This document shows positions 20,429 through 30,746 of a stretch of DNA of 64,000 nt, piece by piece. A program made the position numbers and the translations under genes. The notes under the pieces were generated by a model. That model did no database searches and was not told the origin of the DNA. It was given only the letters and a program-made list of their open reading frames with translations. How positions within the stretch are numbered: the stretch's first letter is position 1; each line of letters starts with the position of its first letter. Origin of the DNA: a bacterium (GTDB lineage Bacteria > Cyanobacteriota > Vampirovibrionia > Gastranaerophilales > Gastranaerophilaceae); the NCBI GenBank assembly GCA_014803505.1, contig JAAVBM010000016.1:1-64000 (forward strand). Direction: 5' to 3'.

Positions 20429-20800
20429 ATGGTAATATTTCATATAATTGGCTAATATATCTGAACTTACACCATTTGCAACATTGGCTTTAACAACCTG
20501 TTCATGATCTTGAACTGTTTTATTATTAAGTTTTTCAGATTCATCATTTTTAGGCTGAGTTGCTTGTTGCTTTTGAGCCTCCTGTGCTTGTTCAACCATT
20601 AATTCTATCTGTTGCATAACTTGTGAATGCAGTTGAACATCTCCTGCAAATGAACCGGTTGATTGAACTCCTGCAGTATCTAAATCTTGAAGAATTTCTT
20701 CCCACTGTTCATAATTTGTTATAGACACACCTTGAGCCTGCGCTGCTGCTTGAGCTTTACGCAATTCTTCTATGGATTTTATTTCATTTAAATCACCCAT
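20420..20800 (-). CDS. hypothetical Gln/Ala-rich protein
   Basis: 126-aa ORF with AGCTCTCC-type RBS region upstream; convergent 9-nt overlap with lepB. Confidence 0.6.
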   Translation of the reverse strand: MGDLNEIKSIEELRKAQAAAQAQGVSITNYEQWEEILQDLDTAGVQSTGSFAGDVQLHSQVMQQIELMVEQAQEAQKQQATQPKNDESEKLNNKTVQDHEQVVKANVANGVSSDILANYMKYYHLF

Positions 20801-20923
20801 TTTAGCTCTCCTTAATCAAAAGCACTTCTTATCTATAATATATAAGTATAAATTCTAGATACATTTTCAAGATAACAAATTTTCGTAACAAATTTTAATA
20901 AAATTCTGTAAGAGATTTTTTAA

Positions 20924-21580
20924 TTAAAGGGACTTCAAATAAATCTGCGCCAAAGCTAAATCAGATTTCGTTGTAACTTTAATATTTCTGTAATCCCCTT
21001 CAACAATATAAACATCTTTACAAAGAGCTTCAACCATGCCGGCATCGTCTGTGAAATTTTCCAAAGCCAGCTTTTCATGTACAGATTTAATCAAATTATA
21101 TTCAAAAGCTTGCGGAGTTTGTGTATTATAAAGCTTTGAACGGTCAATCGTTTTGATTATTTTTCCATTCTCATCAACTTCTTTTATAGTATCAACTGTC
21201 TTTGTCATAGTCGAAACAGCTTTTTTATCAATAACTTCTGTCATTACTTTCTGTATAATTTCTTGCGTAATCATTGGTCTTGCTCCATCATGAATCAAAA
21301 CATAATCACAATTTATTGATTTCAAACCGTTAAAAACAGAAGCTTGACGAGAATTTCCACCTTCTACGATTTTAACATTACTTATTTCGCTGAAAAATTC
21401 GTTCAAAATATCAATTATTGAAGCATTTGCGCAAATAACAATTTCATCAATATTAGACTTAACAAAAGCTTCAACAGTGTATTTAATTATTTCTTTTCCG
21501 TCAATTTTTTCAAGTAACTTATTTGAATTGCCAAAACGTGAAGAAGTTCCGCCGGCAGTAATTATTGCACCAAATCTCAT
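20924..21580 (-). CDS. ispD: 2-C-methyl-D-erythritol 4-phosphate cytidylyltransferase
   Basis: GAIITAGGTSSRFG, YVLIHDGARPMI, LYNTQTPQAF, TDDAGMVEA. Confidence 0.95.
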   Translation of the reverse strand: MRFGAIITAGGTSSRFGNSNKLLEKIDGKEIIKYTVEAFVKSNIDEIVICANASIIDILNEFFSEISNVKIVEGGNSRQASVFNGLKSINCDYVLIHDGARPMITQEIIQKVMTEVIDKKAVSTMTKTVDTIKEVDENGKIIKTIDRSKLYNTQTPQAFEYNLIKSVHEKLALENFTDDAGMVEALCKDVYIVEGDYRNIKVTTKSDLALAQIYLKSL

Positions 21581-22491
21581 CTGTTCTTCTCCCAGTGATT
21601 AAAAATTCTATTCTCAACATCCTCTTTTGAAAAATGTTTTAATTCTCCATTCATATTTAAATCAATACCAGAACCATTTTTCACATAACCAATTACAATT
21701 CCGCCATCATAATCTTGCGGTACTGTTGCAACAATCTGATAATCTTCACCGCCGAACAATACCAAGTCTTGCCAATTATCAAATTGTTCAAGCTCTTTGT
21801 CATGAGGAATTTTATCAAAATCTATGTCCAACAAAACTCCGCTTTCGTTAGCAATTGTTGATAACGCATCCATCAAACCATCAGAAGTATCCATCATTGC
21901 ATACTTACCATCAACAGATAAAGCTATTTTCTTGCCAAATTCAACCTGTGCTGAGGGTTCAAGATGAGATTTTATAAATTTTTCAAATGTATTATTCCCC
22001 TCAATTAAGCATTTTAACCCTGCACCACTGGAACCATGAACCCCTGAAACAATGACCTTTTGTCCAAACTGGGCATTCTTTCTTGATGAAATATTTCTAT
22101 TTACAGTTGCTCCGATTGCGCATACAGAAATGAAAATTTTATCTCCGCCAGTTATATCACCGCCAACAATTTGAATTGATTCTCCGCAAGCTTTTTTACA
22201 ACCTAAATAAAAATCTTCTATAAAACCTTTATCTATATTTGCAGGCAAAGATAATGAAATTGTCAAATATTTTGGCTCAGCACCACTTGCCGCAACGTCA
22301 GAAATATTTACCATTACTGATTTATAACCAAGTTGAAACGGTGTTATTTTACTTCTCAAAAAATGAACATCTTCAACAAGACTATCTTGCGTTACAACAA
22401 TGCCCAAATCTTCTAAAAATGCACAATCATCACCAATATAATTTGAACATAATAAATTTTTTATTATAGAAATAAATTCTTTTTCTTTCAT
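21577..22491 (-). CDS. thiL: thiamine-monophosphate kinase
   Basis: IGDDCAFLED, QDSLVEDVHF, VNISDVAASGAEPKY, GGDITGGD, MMDTSDGLMDAL, LFGGEDYQIV. Confidence 0.95.
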   Translation of the reverse strand: MKEKEFISIIKNLLCSNYIGDDCAFLEDLGIVVTQDSLVEDVHFLRSKITPFQLGYKSVMVNISDVAASGAEPKYLTISLSLPANIDKGFIEDFYLGCKKACGESIQIVGGDITGGDKIFISVCAIGATVNRNISSRKNAQFGQKVIVSGVHGSSGAGLKCLIEGNNTFEKFIKSHLEPSAQVEFGKKIALSVDGKYAMMDTSDGLMDALSTIANESGVLLDIDFDKIPHDKELEQFDNWQDLVLFGGEDYQIVATVPQDYDGGIVIGYVKNGSGIDLNMNGELKHFSKEDVENRIFNHWEKNR

Positions 22492-22496
22492 ATCAA

Positions 22497-24416
22497 TTAA
22501 ACTATATCATGCTCAATCAGTGAAATAAATTCTTTAACCAAATTAGCATTCCATTTTTTACCGCTATCAGCTTTGATAATATCCAAAGCATCACGTGCAG
22601 ACAATTTACCACGGTAAGGTCTAGGCTCGATAAGTGCAAAATATTGATCAATAATCAAAATTATCTGTGAAGTCAACGGAATATCTTCTTTTGCAAGTTT
22701 ATTCGGATAACCTGAACCATCCCAATTTTCGTGGTGGTGCTCAATTATAGGTAAAATATCCTGAACATAAGATATAGGTTTCAAAATCTTTTGAGCCGCA
22801 ATAATCGGATGATTTTTAATTTGTTCACGTTCATCATCTGTTAAAGGTGCAGATTTTTGTAATAAATCCTGAGGTAACATCAAATTACCTATATCATAAA
22901 GTAAAATCGCAACTCTTAAATTATCAATATCTTCTTTTGGAAGATCAAATCTTTTTGCCAAACTAACAGCCATAAGAACTTTGTTCTTCACAATACCTGA
23001 TGAATGCATAGGATTATACATTTTAGCCAGCATATCAGCAACAGTGTATAAAGAATCATTTGAAAGTTCATCTTTATTAACAGGTGCGCGGAGTTTTAAA
23101 CATAACTCTTTAGACAAATGCTGAGCCATTGGAATTCTATTTTTAGATAGTATATCTAAGAAAGTATTAACAGCAACTTCTTGCCATGAAACTTCAGTGA
23201 TAGGCTTAGCAATAGTAACACGGTTTCTACCTTCACGTTTAGAAGTATACATTGCTTGGTCAGTAAGTTCTAACAATTCTTCGACATTTTCCGTATGTTC
23301 AAAATACGTTGCAACACCCAAACTGCCTGTTATATGACCGATAGTTTCAATTTCAACATGTTCAATTGATTTACGGATTCTTTCTGCAGCTATCATTGCA
23401 CCTTCTGAACCGATACCCGGAAGCAATACATTAAATTCTTCTCCACCCATACGAGCAGGAACATCAACTGAACGCGCATTTGACTTTAACACTTCAGAAA
23501 TAGTTTTGATTGCTAAATCACCATAATAATGACCATAAGTATCATTTATTTTTTTCAAATAATCTAAATCAATTCCAATAACAGAGAAAGGTTGATTTTG
23601 ACGTTTTGCACGCTGAACTTCTTTTTCAATTGCTTCTTCAAAATATCTGCGGTTATATAAACCGGTAAGAGCATCTGTCACAGCTTGTTCTCTTACAGCT
23701 TGGAACAAATCAGCGATGGTAATAGCCATCTCAATTTGTTTAGCAAACAAGCCCAAAAAATCCATTTCAGCAGAAGCAAGTTCATCTCTTGCTGTAAATA
23801 CACAAAACCATCCGAACTCCTGATTTTGAGTAATTAAAGGTATTACAATTACTGATTTTACAGGCTGATTAGAAATTATTTTTTGTACAGTTTCTGATGA
23901 TAATTCAGGCAAGACAGCTCGCAAAGACAAATCGATAGACTTTGTTTGAATAATTGTTCTACGACGCATTGCATCTGCAAAAACACTTTCACTATCGTAA
24001 TTCAAACGTCGTGTTTGAATACCCGGTGTTCCGATAAGATTATTTAATCTATCAATCAAACCATCATTAGATTGTGCCAAAATATTCATAAAAACACCGT
24101 CTTTATCAACGGATTTTTTTATAATAACACAATGCATATACCCAAGTTCGCCTTGAGTACTATTAACAATTGCTTCCATAACATTTTCCAAAGGAGTAGA
24201 AGAATTCATCATATCCCAAATATGCTGCAACGTAAACATACGTTTATTTGCGTCATTTAATTCTTCTGTACGTTCTGCAATTGCTTTTTCCAGTTCAATA
24301 TTACGTTCATAAATTTCAAGATAATCACGTTTTTCGTGGTAAATGTTATTTTCCACTTCTGAAACTTTTCTGGTTACTTCTTTAAATTTATCGAATAAAC
24401 CCATAAATCTTTCCAT
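22497..24416 (-). CDS. GAF-GGDEF diguanylate cyclase with C-terminal degenerate HD-GYP-like domain
   Basis: DALTGLYNRRYF, RSVDVPARMGGEEF, LYDIGNLMLPQ, HHHENWDGSGYPNKLAKEDIPL. Confidence 0.92.
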   Translation of the reverse strand: MERFMGLFDKFKEVTRKVSEVENNIYHEKRDYLEIYERNIELEKAIAERTEELNDANKRMFTLQHIWDMMNSSTPLENVMEAIVNSTQGELGYMHCVIIKKSVDKDGVFMNILAQSNDGLIDRLNNLIGTPGIQTRRLNYDSESVFADAMRRRTIIQTKSIDLSLRAVLPELSSETVQKIISNQPVKSVIVIPLITQNQEFGWFCVFTARDELASAEMDFLGLFAKQIEMAITIADLFQAVREQAVTDALTGLYNRRYFEEAIEKEVQRAKRQNQPFSVIGIDLDYLKKINDTYGHYYGDLAIKTISEVLKSNARSVDVPARMGGEEFNVLLPGIGSEGAMIAAERIRKSIEHVEIETIGHITGSLGVATYFEHTENVEELLELTDQAMYTSKREGRNRVTIAKPITEVSWQEVAVNTFLDILSKNRIPMAQHLSKELCLKLRAPVNKDELSNDSLYTVADMLAKMYNPMHSSGIVKNKVLMAVSLAKRFDLPKEDIDNLRVAILLYDIGNLMLPQDLLQKSAPLTDDEREQIKNHPIIAAQKILKPISYVQDILPIIEHHHENWDGSGYPNKLAKEDIPLTSQIILIIDQYFALIEPRPYRGKLSARDALDIIKADSGKKWNANLVKEFISLIEHDIV

Positions 24417-24456
24417 ATATTATTGAACTTCAAGTACTAATTATAACACTTTTTAA

Positions 24457-25503
24457 CTAAAATATCAAGGTATTAATCGTATCAATAACATCTTTTGGAG
24501 AAGGTAAATTTGTACAAGCATTAAGATTTTCTTTCAATTTACATTTTCTTTTAAAACATGTCTGACAAGAAAACCCTTCACCACCTAGAGCTATGTATTT
24601 TTTCTTGTCGCCATAAGGTGCAAGAACTTCTTTCGGAGTACAAGTAAAAATAGTAATAATAGCAGGATTACCCGTTGCCCATGCCAAATGAGCACTACCA
24701 CTATCAGGTGCCATCACAAGATTTGCTCTCGAGAACAACTCCATCAATTCCATAATATCAGTTTTTCCGGCAAGATTTAAATATTTTCCTCCGCTAATAT
24801 ATTCAATAAGTTCATTATCATTTGGTCCACCGGTAAATACAAGATTACATTTAGAACCTATTTCATCCACGACAGTTTTCCAATGATCTTTATTCCAATG
24901 TTTATTCACCCAAGTTGTCGCAGGAGCAATTACTACTAACGGTTTACTTGAATCAAATCCTTGTAATAACTCATCAATTTTCTTTATTTGTACGTCATTT
25001 CTTGGAGGAAGAGAAACTTTTATATCATCTGTTTTTATTCCTAAATGTTCCGCATATTTCAAATAGTTCAAAACAATTGGTGAATTCGGAGCATATGATA
25101 TATCATCAATCCATTCATTACCGCCAAGAACTGATAATTCTCTACCTTCTTTTGAAATAATTCTTCGTTTAGCTCCACAGAAAAGAAGCCAATATAAACT
25201 TTTCAACATCATTTGAGAATCTATTGCAATATCAAATTTTTCAGCACGCAACTGTTTTAAAATTTGAATATACTCTTTAAAATTCTCCAAACAAAATCCT
25301 CTTTGTTTCCATTGTTTTATTGGAACAAGAATAGCTCTATCAACGCACGGGTTATTTTCTACAACTTGAATTCCTTTTTCAGAAACCAGCCAAGTCAACT
25401 CATAACCTGCATTTTTCAAAGCATTTGCCAGAGGAATATTAAAAATTACATCACCTAAAGATGATAATTTAATCAATAATAATTTCTTTTTTCTTTCTTC
25501 CAT
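24457..25503 (-). CDS. glycosyltransferase family 9 (heptosyltransferase-like)
   Basis: LLIKLSSLGDVIFNIPLANAL; VFTGGPNDNELIEYI; NLVMAPDSGSAHLAWATGNPAI. Confidence 0.92.
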   Translation of the reverse strand: MEERKKKLLLIKLSSLGDVIFNIPLANALKNAGYELTWLVSEKGIQVVENNPCVDRAILVPIKQWKQRGFCLENFKEYIQILKQLRAEKFDIAIDSQMMLKSLYWLLFCGAKRRIISKEGRELSVLGGNEWIDDISYAPNSPIVLNYLKYAEHLGIKTDDIKVSLPPRNDVQIKKIDELLQGFDSSKPLVVIAPATTWVNKHWNKDHWKTVVDEIGSKCNLVFTGGPNDNELIEYISGGKYLNLAGKTDIMELMELFSRANLVMAPDSGSAHLAWATGNPAIITIFTCTPKEVLAPYGDKKKYIALGGEGFSCQTCFKRKCKLKENLNACTNLPSPKDVIDTINTLIF

Positions 25504-25587
25504 TTGAATATCCTCTAGTCAATTAACATTATATGGTGATTATATGCCAAAATATTTTTTACGTCTATACTGTACAAGATTAACTAA

Positions 25588-26115
25588 TTAACCACGATTT
25601 TTTAAAAAAGTAATAAATTTATCACCATATTTTTTTTGTTTAATCAAATCAAAATCAGAAAAATCGACATCCGTAACATGTTCGAGAATTATAATTCCAG
25701 CCGAAATATTTTTTACTACACTCAAACTATTTTCATAAATTCCTGAAAAATAGGGAGGATCAATATAAATTACATCAAAAGATTCAACGAATTTCGAACA
25801 AATTTTCAAGCTATCACCCAGAATGAGTTTCAAATCATTATTATGTTCATATTTTCTAAAATTTGATTTAATTACATTATAAACTTTTTTATTTTTTTCT
25901 ATAGAAACGACTTTAGAAAACCCGCGAGAAAGGGCTTCAAGTCCCATAATTCCCGAACCGGAATACATATCCAAAAAGCTTGCGTCTTGAAAATCCATCA
26001 TAGCTTGCAGGGTATTAAACACGCTCATTCTGACTTTTGACAAAGTTGGGCGAGTAATATTTTCATCAGGGGCAGCAATTTTCTGCCCTTTATAAATTCC
26101 TGCAGTAATATTCAT
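25588..26115 (-). CDS. rsmD: 16S rRNA (guanine(966)-N(2))-methyltransferase
   Basis: GIYKGQKIAAPDENITRPTLSKVRMSVFN, FLDMYSGSGIMGLEALSRG, DVIYIDPPY. Confidence 0.93.
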   Translation of the reverse strand: MNITAGIYKGQKIAAPDENITRPTLSKVRMSVFNTLQAMMDFQDASFLDMYSGSGIMGLEALSRGFSKVVSIEKNKKVYNVIKSNFRKYEHNNDLKLILGDSLKICSKFVESFDVIYIDPPYFSGIYENSLSVVKNISAGIIILEHVTDVDFSDFDLIKQKKYGDKFITFLKNRG

Positions 26116-26151
26116 AATTTTTATTTTACTATAAAAAGAATTTTCATTTCA

Positions 26152-26544
26152 ACATAAACTATGTTAGGGGTAAATATCTAATCGATATTTAATAAAAGGG
26201 GGTTCAGAAGCTGAACCCAAATAATTAGTCATTCCGGACTTGATCCGGAATCTATCAATGTCAATGAAACTGATAGATGCTGAATCAAGTTCAGCATGAC
26301 AGTTAATGAAATATTCTTTTTAAAACTAGCTTTTGTTCCTTCATTTCTTTCTCTACTTGGTTGTTCGCACTAAACGGGACTACAGTCAAAAGCTCAACGC
26401 TTTCGCCTTGCGCCCTCTGCTCACAATCCGCTTTATTGCGAGTAAAAGAGAAAAAGAAAAATGCAGACCAAATGATACGAGTTATCAGAAACTACGTTTC
26501 CTAACCTTCCTTTGATTTGCTGGTGCAAATAACATAGTTTATGT
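26152..26544 (-). repeat. MITE-like element copy B (reverse orientation, about 145 bp longer than copy A)
   Basis: Termini ACATAAACTATG / CATAGTTTATGT; shared blocks CAAATCAAAGGAAGGTT.GGAAACGTAGTTTCT, ACTGTCATGCTGAACTTGATTCAGCATCTATCAGTTT, GATAGATTCCGGATCAAGTCCGGAATGACTAA, AAATATCGATTAGATATTTAC.CCTAACATAGTTTATGT. Confidence 0.75.
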
Positions 26545-26549
26545 ATGCA

Positions 26550-26583
26550 GCAAAAAGGCAGAGTGTACACTCCGCCTTTTTGC
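26550..26583 (-). terminator. intrinsic terminator downstream of tpiA
   Basis: GCAAAAAGGCAGAGTGTACACTCCGCCTTTTTGC. Confidence 0.8.
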
Positions 26584-26607
26584 ATAAAATCTTAATTCTT
26601 TATAGAA

Positions 26608-27402
26608 TTATACAGCTACTTTCATTGTTTTTTCGATGATTTCATTGAAGCTGTCAGCTTTTAATGAAGCTCCACCAATTAAAGCACCATCAATGTCAGA
26701 TTTAGCCATTTGTTCTTCAATTGTAGAAGGTTTTACAGAACCACCGTATAAAATTCTGATAGAATCAGCAGCTTGCGAACCAGCAACTTCAGAAACAACG
26801 CCACGAATCATTTTGATAACTCTGTTAGCTTCTTCAGCATCACAAGATTTACCAGTACCAATAGCCCAAATTGGTTCATATGCAATAACTGATTTAGCAA
26901 CGTCTTCTGAAGAAATACCTTCTAATGCAGCTCTGATTTGTGAAGCAATATGAGAATCAGTAACACCAGCTTCTCTTTGTTCTAAAGTTTCACCACAACA
27001 AATAATTGGAATCAAACCGCCAGCTAAAATAGCTTTTGCTTTTTTGTTAATCATTTCATCTGTTTCTGAGAAATATTGTCTTCTTTCAGAGTGTCCGATA
27101 ATAACAAATGAACATCCTGCATCTTTTAACATTTCAACAGAAATTTCACCAGTATAAGCACCAGAAGTTTCCCAGTGGCAATTTTGACCGGCAACATAAA
27201 GTTTGCTGCCTTCACATCCGCAATCACAAGGGATTTCAGATACTTGGTTTAATGATGTAAATACAGGTGCAATTACAACTGTAGGTAATTGAGTTGCATT
27301 AAAACCTGAAACAAATGATTTGATTCCTTCATACAAAGCTTTTGCATCGCTTTGAAGAAGATTCATTTTCCAGTTACCTGCGATAATAGGTTTTCTTGAC
27401 AT
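26608..27402 (-). CDS. tpiA: triosephosphate isomerase
   Basis: IAGNWKMNL, FVIIGHSERRQYF, IAYEPIWAIGTGK, ILYGGSVKPST; start refined to 27402. Confidence 0.97.
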   Translation of the reverse strand: MSRKPIIAGNWKMNLLQSDAKALYEGIKSFVSGFNATQLPTVVIAPVFTSLNQVSEIPCDCGCEGSKLYVAGQNCHWETSGAYTGEISVEMLKDAGCSFVIIGHSERRQYFSETDEMINKKAKAILAGGLIPIICCGETLEQREAGVTDSHIASQIRAALEGISSEDVAKSVIAYEPIWAIGTGKSCDAEEANRVIKMIRGVVSEVAGSQAADSIRILYGGSVKPSTIEEQMAKSDIDGALIGGASLKADSFNEIIEKTMKVAV

Positions 27403-27481
27403 AATAAATTCTCCTTTAAAAAATACCACTTTATACAAGTGGTATTTTATATTAAAAAAAACTTTTATTCAACAGAACAGA

Positions 27482-28153
27482 TTAATATTCCATTTTCCAA
27501 CCAGCTTCGATAATAGCATTAAGACATCCGGTTGGACGACCATAAATATTGCCGGAAGAAACTGTCATAGGACAATTATTTCTAACAACGCCACTAAATC
27601 TATCAGCAAGAGTACCATCAGCCTGAATATCAACACTAAAAACATCTCTTCCAAACATATTTGGAGAAGCCGGACCATTTACATCCATGAAAACACTTGT
27701 TATCTTATTAGTTGAATTATAAGTACCACAAATTGTCGCACCATTAGTAGTTTGAATACAATAACCCATACCTGATGTCGGTTCAATAGAATTTCTAGAT
27801 TCTATATCAGAATAAGTTGCAGGAAGACAGCGGTTTGTTCCAGTTTGACAATTTCTTTTAACAGGTTTCATATAAGTATTAAGAAGATATGCAACACCTG
27901 CAGTACAATCTCCGGTATTAGCATTAGTACAAGAATTATTTGCAGAAGCTTTTGATTCAAGATAACTATCAACATGCTCCTCATTCATAATAGCTTGAAC
28001 TGCATCAGAAACCTGAGCATAAACTTTTTGAAGTTGTGCAGTGTATAATCTGTTTTTATAATTTTTCATTACACCAGGGATTGTCAAAACCGCAACAATA
28101 CCCAAAATGCCTAATGTAATCAATACTTCTGATAAAGTAAAACCCTTTTTCAT
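27482..28153 (-). CDS. type II/IV pseudopilin-like protein (prepilin N-terminal methylation motif)
   Basis: MKKGFTLSEVLITLGILGIVAVLTIP class III signal. Confidence 0.92.
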   Translation of the reverse strand: MKKGFTLSEVLITLGILGIVAVLTIPGVMKNYKNRLYTAQLQKVYAQVSDAVQAIMNEEHVDSYLESKASANNSCTNANTGDCTAGVAYLLNTYMKPVKRNCQTGTNRCLPATYSDIESRNSIEPTSGMGYCIQTTNGATICGTYNSTNKITSVFMDVNGPASPNMFGRDVFSVDIQADGTLADRFSGVVRNNCPMTVSSGNIYGRPTGCLNAIIEAGWKMEY

Positions 28154-28174
28154 ATATATCCTTTCATTTATAAT

Positions 28175-28801
28175 TTAATAATTCATAGTCCAGTTATCTC
28201 TAATAATTCTTTCCAAACATCCATAACCATATTGCGAATTACTATTAGCATTGCAATCATTAGGATCATATATTTCACCGGCAGAATTATGTACATCACC
28301 AAGTTTATTGGTATTTATATCAAGAGCAATTGTAAAAAAGTCTCTACCCATAATATTAGGAGCATCAGTAGAATTTATATCAACACGAAAAACACAACGT
28401 TCTGACCATTGACAATAAAAATATATAGCTTCGCCACCCTGCAGTTTCAAACCACTTCCTATAAAATTGGAAGGCGTTGTTGCATCACTACCACTCAATA
28501 GTCGGTAATTATTAGCAAAAGGATTAGTATTACTACTACTTGGAGCTTTTTTAAAATATTTTTCAAGAAATTCAGTTTCCTTGCCTCGTTGAGAATATGG
28601 TGTTTGCGCAAAATATGAAACATTATTATCAACACATGCCTGATTAACAGCAGTTTCAACCATTTCATACATTTTTTTCAATCTTGCAGTATAAAGTTTA
28701 CTATGATAATCCTTCATAAAAGACGGTAATACCAAAGATGCAATAATACCGATAATTGCCATTGTAACCAATAATTCACCAATAGTAAGGGCTTTTTTCA
28801 T
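28175..28801 (-). CDS. type II/IV pseudopilin-like protein, variant processing site
   Basis: MKKALTIGELLVTMAIIGIIASLVLP; same C-terminal GCLxxII...WxMxY end as its neighbour. Confidence 0.88.
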   Translation of the reverse strand: MKKALTIGELLVTMAIIGIIASLVLPSFMKDYHSKLYTARLKKMYEMVETAVNQACVDNNVSYFAQTPYSQRGKETEFLEKYFKKAPSSSNTNPFANNYRLLSGSDATTPSNFIGSGLKLQGGEAIYFYCQWSERCVFRVDINSTDAPNIMGRDFFTIALDINTNKLGDVHNSAGEIYDPNDCNANSNSQYGYGCLERIIRDNWTMNY

Positions 28802-29017
28802 ACTCTTTTTAAATCCTGTTTAAATAATAAATATATAAATAAATTATACTACTTTTTCGCAATCATTTCAAGTGGTTAACAGATAATATTGGCATATGCC
28901 GAGCAACATACCACAAAATACACTGACCCAAATTATTAAAAAATAATAAATTTCGCTTGTTAATTTGCTTTCATGCCTTATAATGTAGGTATATAATGTT
29001 GAGAAGGGAAATAAATA

Positions 29018-29581
29018 ATGACTGAAAATAATTCTAATCCGTTTAAAAACGATGACGTGATTAAAGACGAAACTAACGAAAATTCTAAAGAAAATGAAAC
29101 TGTTGTTGAGGAAACAAAAGAAGAAACAACCGAAAACAATAAGCTTCAAGAAGAATATGACAAATTAAATCAACAATATGTTCGTCTTGCTGCAGACTTT
29201 GATAATTACAGAAAACGTCAAGAACAAGAACGCGAAAATCTGATTAAATTCGGAACAGAATCAGCTTTAAAAAAAATGATTGAAGTTCTTGATAACTTTG
29301 AACGCGGTCAAAAAGCCCTTGAAGGTGTAGAAGATTGCGAAAAAGTTAAAGAAAGTTTCAACCTTGTACACAAACAAGTTTGGGATTCTTTGGCTAAATT
29401 AGGATTAGAAGAAATAAAAGCGGTTGGAGAAGAATTCGATCCGAATTTCCACGAAGCAGTAATGCAAACTCCGACAAGCGAACACCCTGAACATACCGTA
29501 ATAGCAGAATTACAAAAAGGTTATAAAATGGGTGACAAAATATTAAGACCAACCCTTGTTAATGTTGCGACAGCAGAATAA
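29018..29581 (+). CDS. grpE: nucleotide exchange factor GrpE
   Basis: LAADFDNYRKRQEQERENLIKFGTESALKKMIEVLDNFERG; EEFDPNFHEAVM. Confidence 0.96.
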   Translation: MTENNSNPFKNDDVIKDETNENSKENETVVEETKEETTENNKLQEEYDKLNQQYVRLAADFDNYRKRQEQERENLIKFGTESALKKMIEVLDNFERGQKALEGVEDCEKVKESFNLVHKQVWDSLAKLGLEEIKAVGEEFDPNFHEAVMQTPTSEHPEHTVIAELQKGYKMGDKILRPTLVNVATAE

Positions 29582-29620
29582 TAACAAATTTGAGGATTTA
29601 AAAGGAAGTATAAAAATAAG

Positions 29621-30745
29621 ATGACAGATTTTTACGAAATATTAGGAGTATCAAAAGATGCTTCAAAAGATGAAATAAAATCAGCTTTCCGCAAGAAAGC
29701 TCGTGAATTACACCCTGACGTAAATAAAGCCCCTGATGCAGAAGAAAAATTCAAAGAACTTGGTAAAGCATACGAAACTTTATCTGACGACGGCAAAAGA
29801 GCAACTTATGACAGATATGGCGAAGACGGATTGAAAAATGCCGGATTTGATACAAACGGACCATTTGCAGGTGGTTTTGGAGATTTGAATGACATATTCG
29901 AATCATTCTTTGGCGGTTTCGGTGGATTCGGATTTGGCGGCGGAGTTGATCCAAACGCTCCTCAACGTGGAGATGATTTGAGATACGATATCAAATTGAA
30001 ATTCGAAGACGCAGCTTTTGGAATTAACAAAGAAATAAAATTCGATCATCTTGAAACCTGTCCTGATTGTAACGGAACAGGAGCAGAAAAAGGTACTCAA
30101 AAGAAAACTTGTCCTCAATGCGGAGGTTCTGGTCAAGTAAAAACAGTTACAAGAACTCCTTTGGGTAACTTTGCTCAAATTACATCATGCCCGCACTGTC
30201 ATGGTTCAGGTCAGGTAATTGACAAACCATGTAAAACTTGCCAAGGACATGGACAAGTTAACAGTGAAAAGAAAATTGAAATAAAAATTCCGGCAGGTGT
30301 TGATAACCTTTCAAAAATAAGAGTTTCAGGAGAAGGTGATTGTGGTATAAATGGCGGTCCTAACGGAGATTTATTTGTTGTAGTTCACGTCGAAGCTTCT
30401 GATTATTACAAACGTGAAGGAATTAATGTTTTCACAGAACTTGAAATATCTCCGGCTCAAGCAGTTATTGGAGATGTTGTAAATATTAAAACCCTTGACG
30501 GCGAAAAAGAAATTCAGATTCCGGCAGGTGCTCAGCACGGAAACCTTGTTAAAATTAAAGGCGCAGGAATTCCTATTATTTCAAGACCTTCACAAAGAGG
30601 AGATCATGTTGTAATATTAAAAGTGAAAGTTCCTACAAAATTAAGTGAGGAAGAAAAAGCTTTATATCAAAAATTGTATGAAATACAAACGGGGAAAAAA
30701 CCTCAACAATCAATTATGTCAAAAGTTAAGGGAGTTTTTAAATAA
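29621..30745 (+). CDS. dnaJ: chaperone DnaJ
   Basis: J-domain with HPD, G/F region, four CxxCxGxG zinc motifs. Confidence 0.98.
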   Translation: MTDFYEILGVSKDASKDEIKSAFRKKARELHPDVNKAPDAEEKFKELGKAYETLSDDGKRATYDRYGEDGLKNAGFDTNGPFAGGFGDLNDIFESFFGGFGGFGFGGGVDPNAPQRGDDLRYDIKLKFEDAAFGINKEIKFDHLETCPDCNGTGAEKGTQKKTCPQCGGSGQVKTVTRTPLGNFAQITSCPHCHGSGQVIDKPCKTCQGHGQVNSEKKIEIKIPAGVDNLSKIRVSGEGDCGINGGPNGDLFVVVHVEASDYYKREGINVFTELEISPAQAVIGDVVNIKTLDGEKEIQIPAGAQHGNLVKIKGAGIPIISRPSQRGDHVVILKVKVPTKLSEEEKALYQKLYEIQTGKKPQQSIMSKVKGVFK

Positions 30746-30746
30746 T

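Noticed and set aside
26333-26515. 60-aa ORF inside MITE copy B
   Set aside because: Entirely within repeat DNA and absent from copy A; not transposase-like.
28868-29149. 93-aa minus-strand ORF upstream of grpE
   Set aside because: Overlaps the grpE start on the opposite strand; hydrophobic appearance comes from antisense of an acidic coding region.
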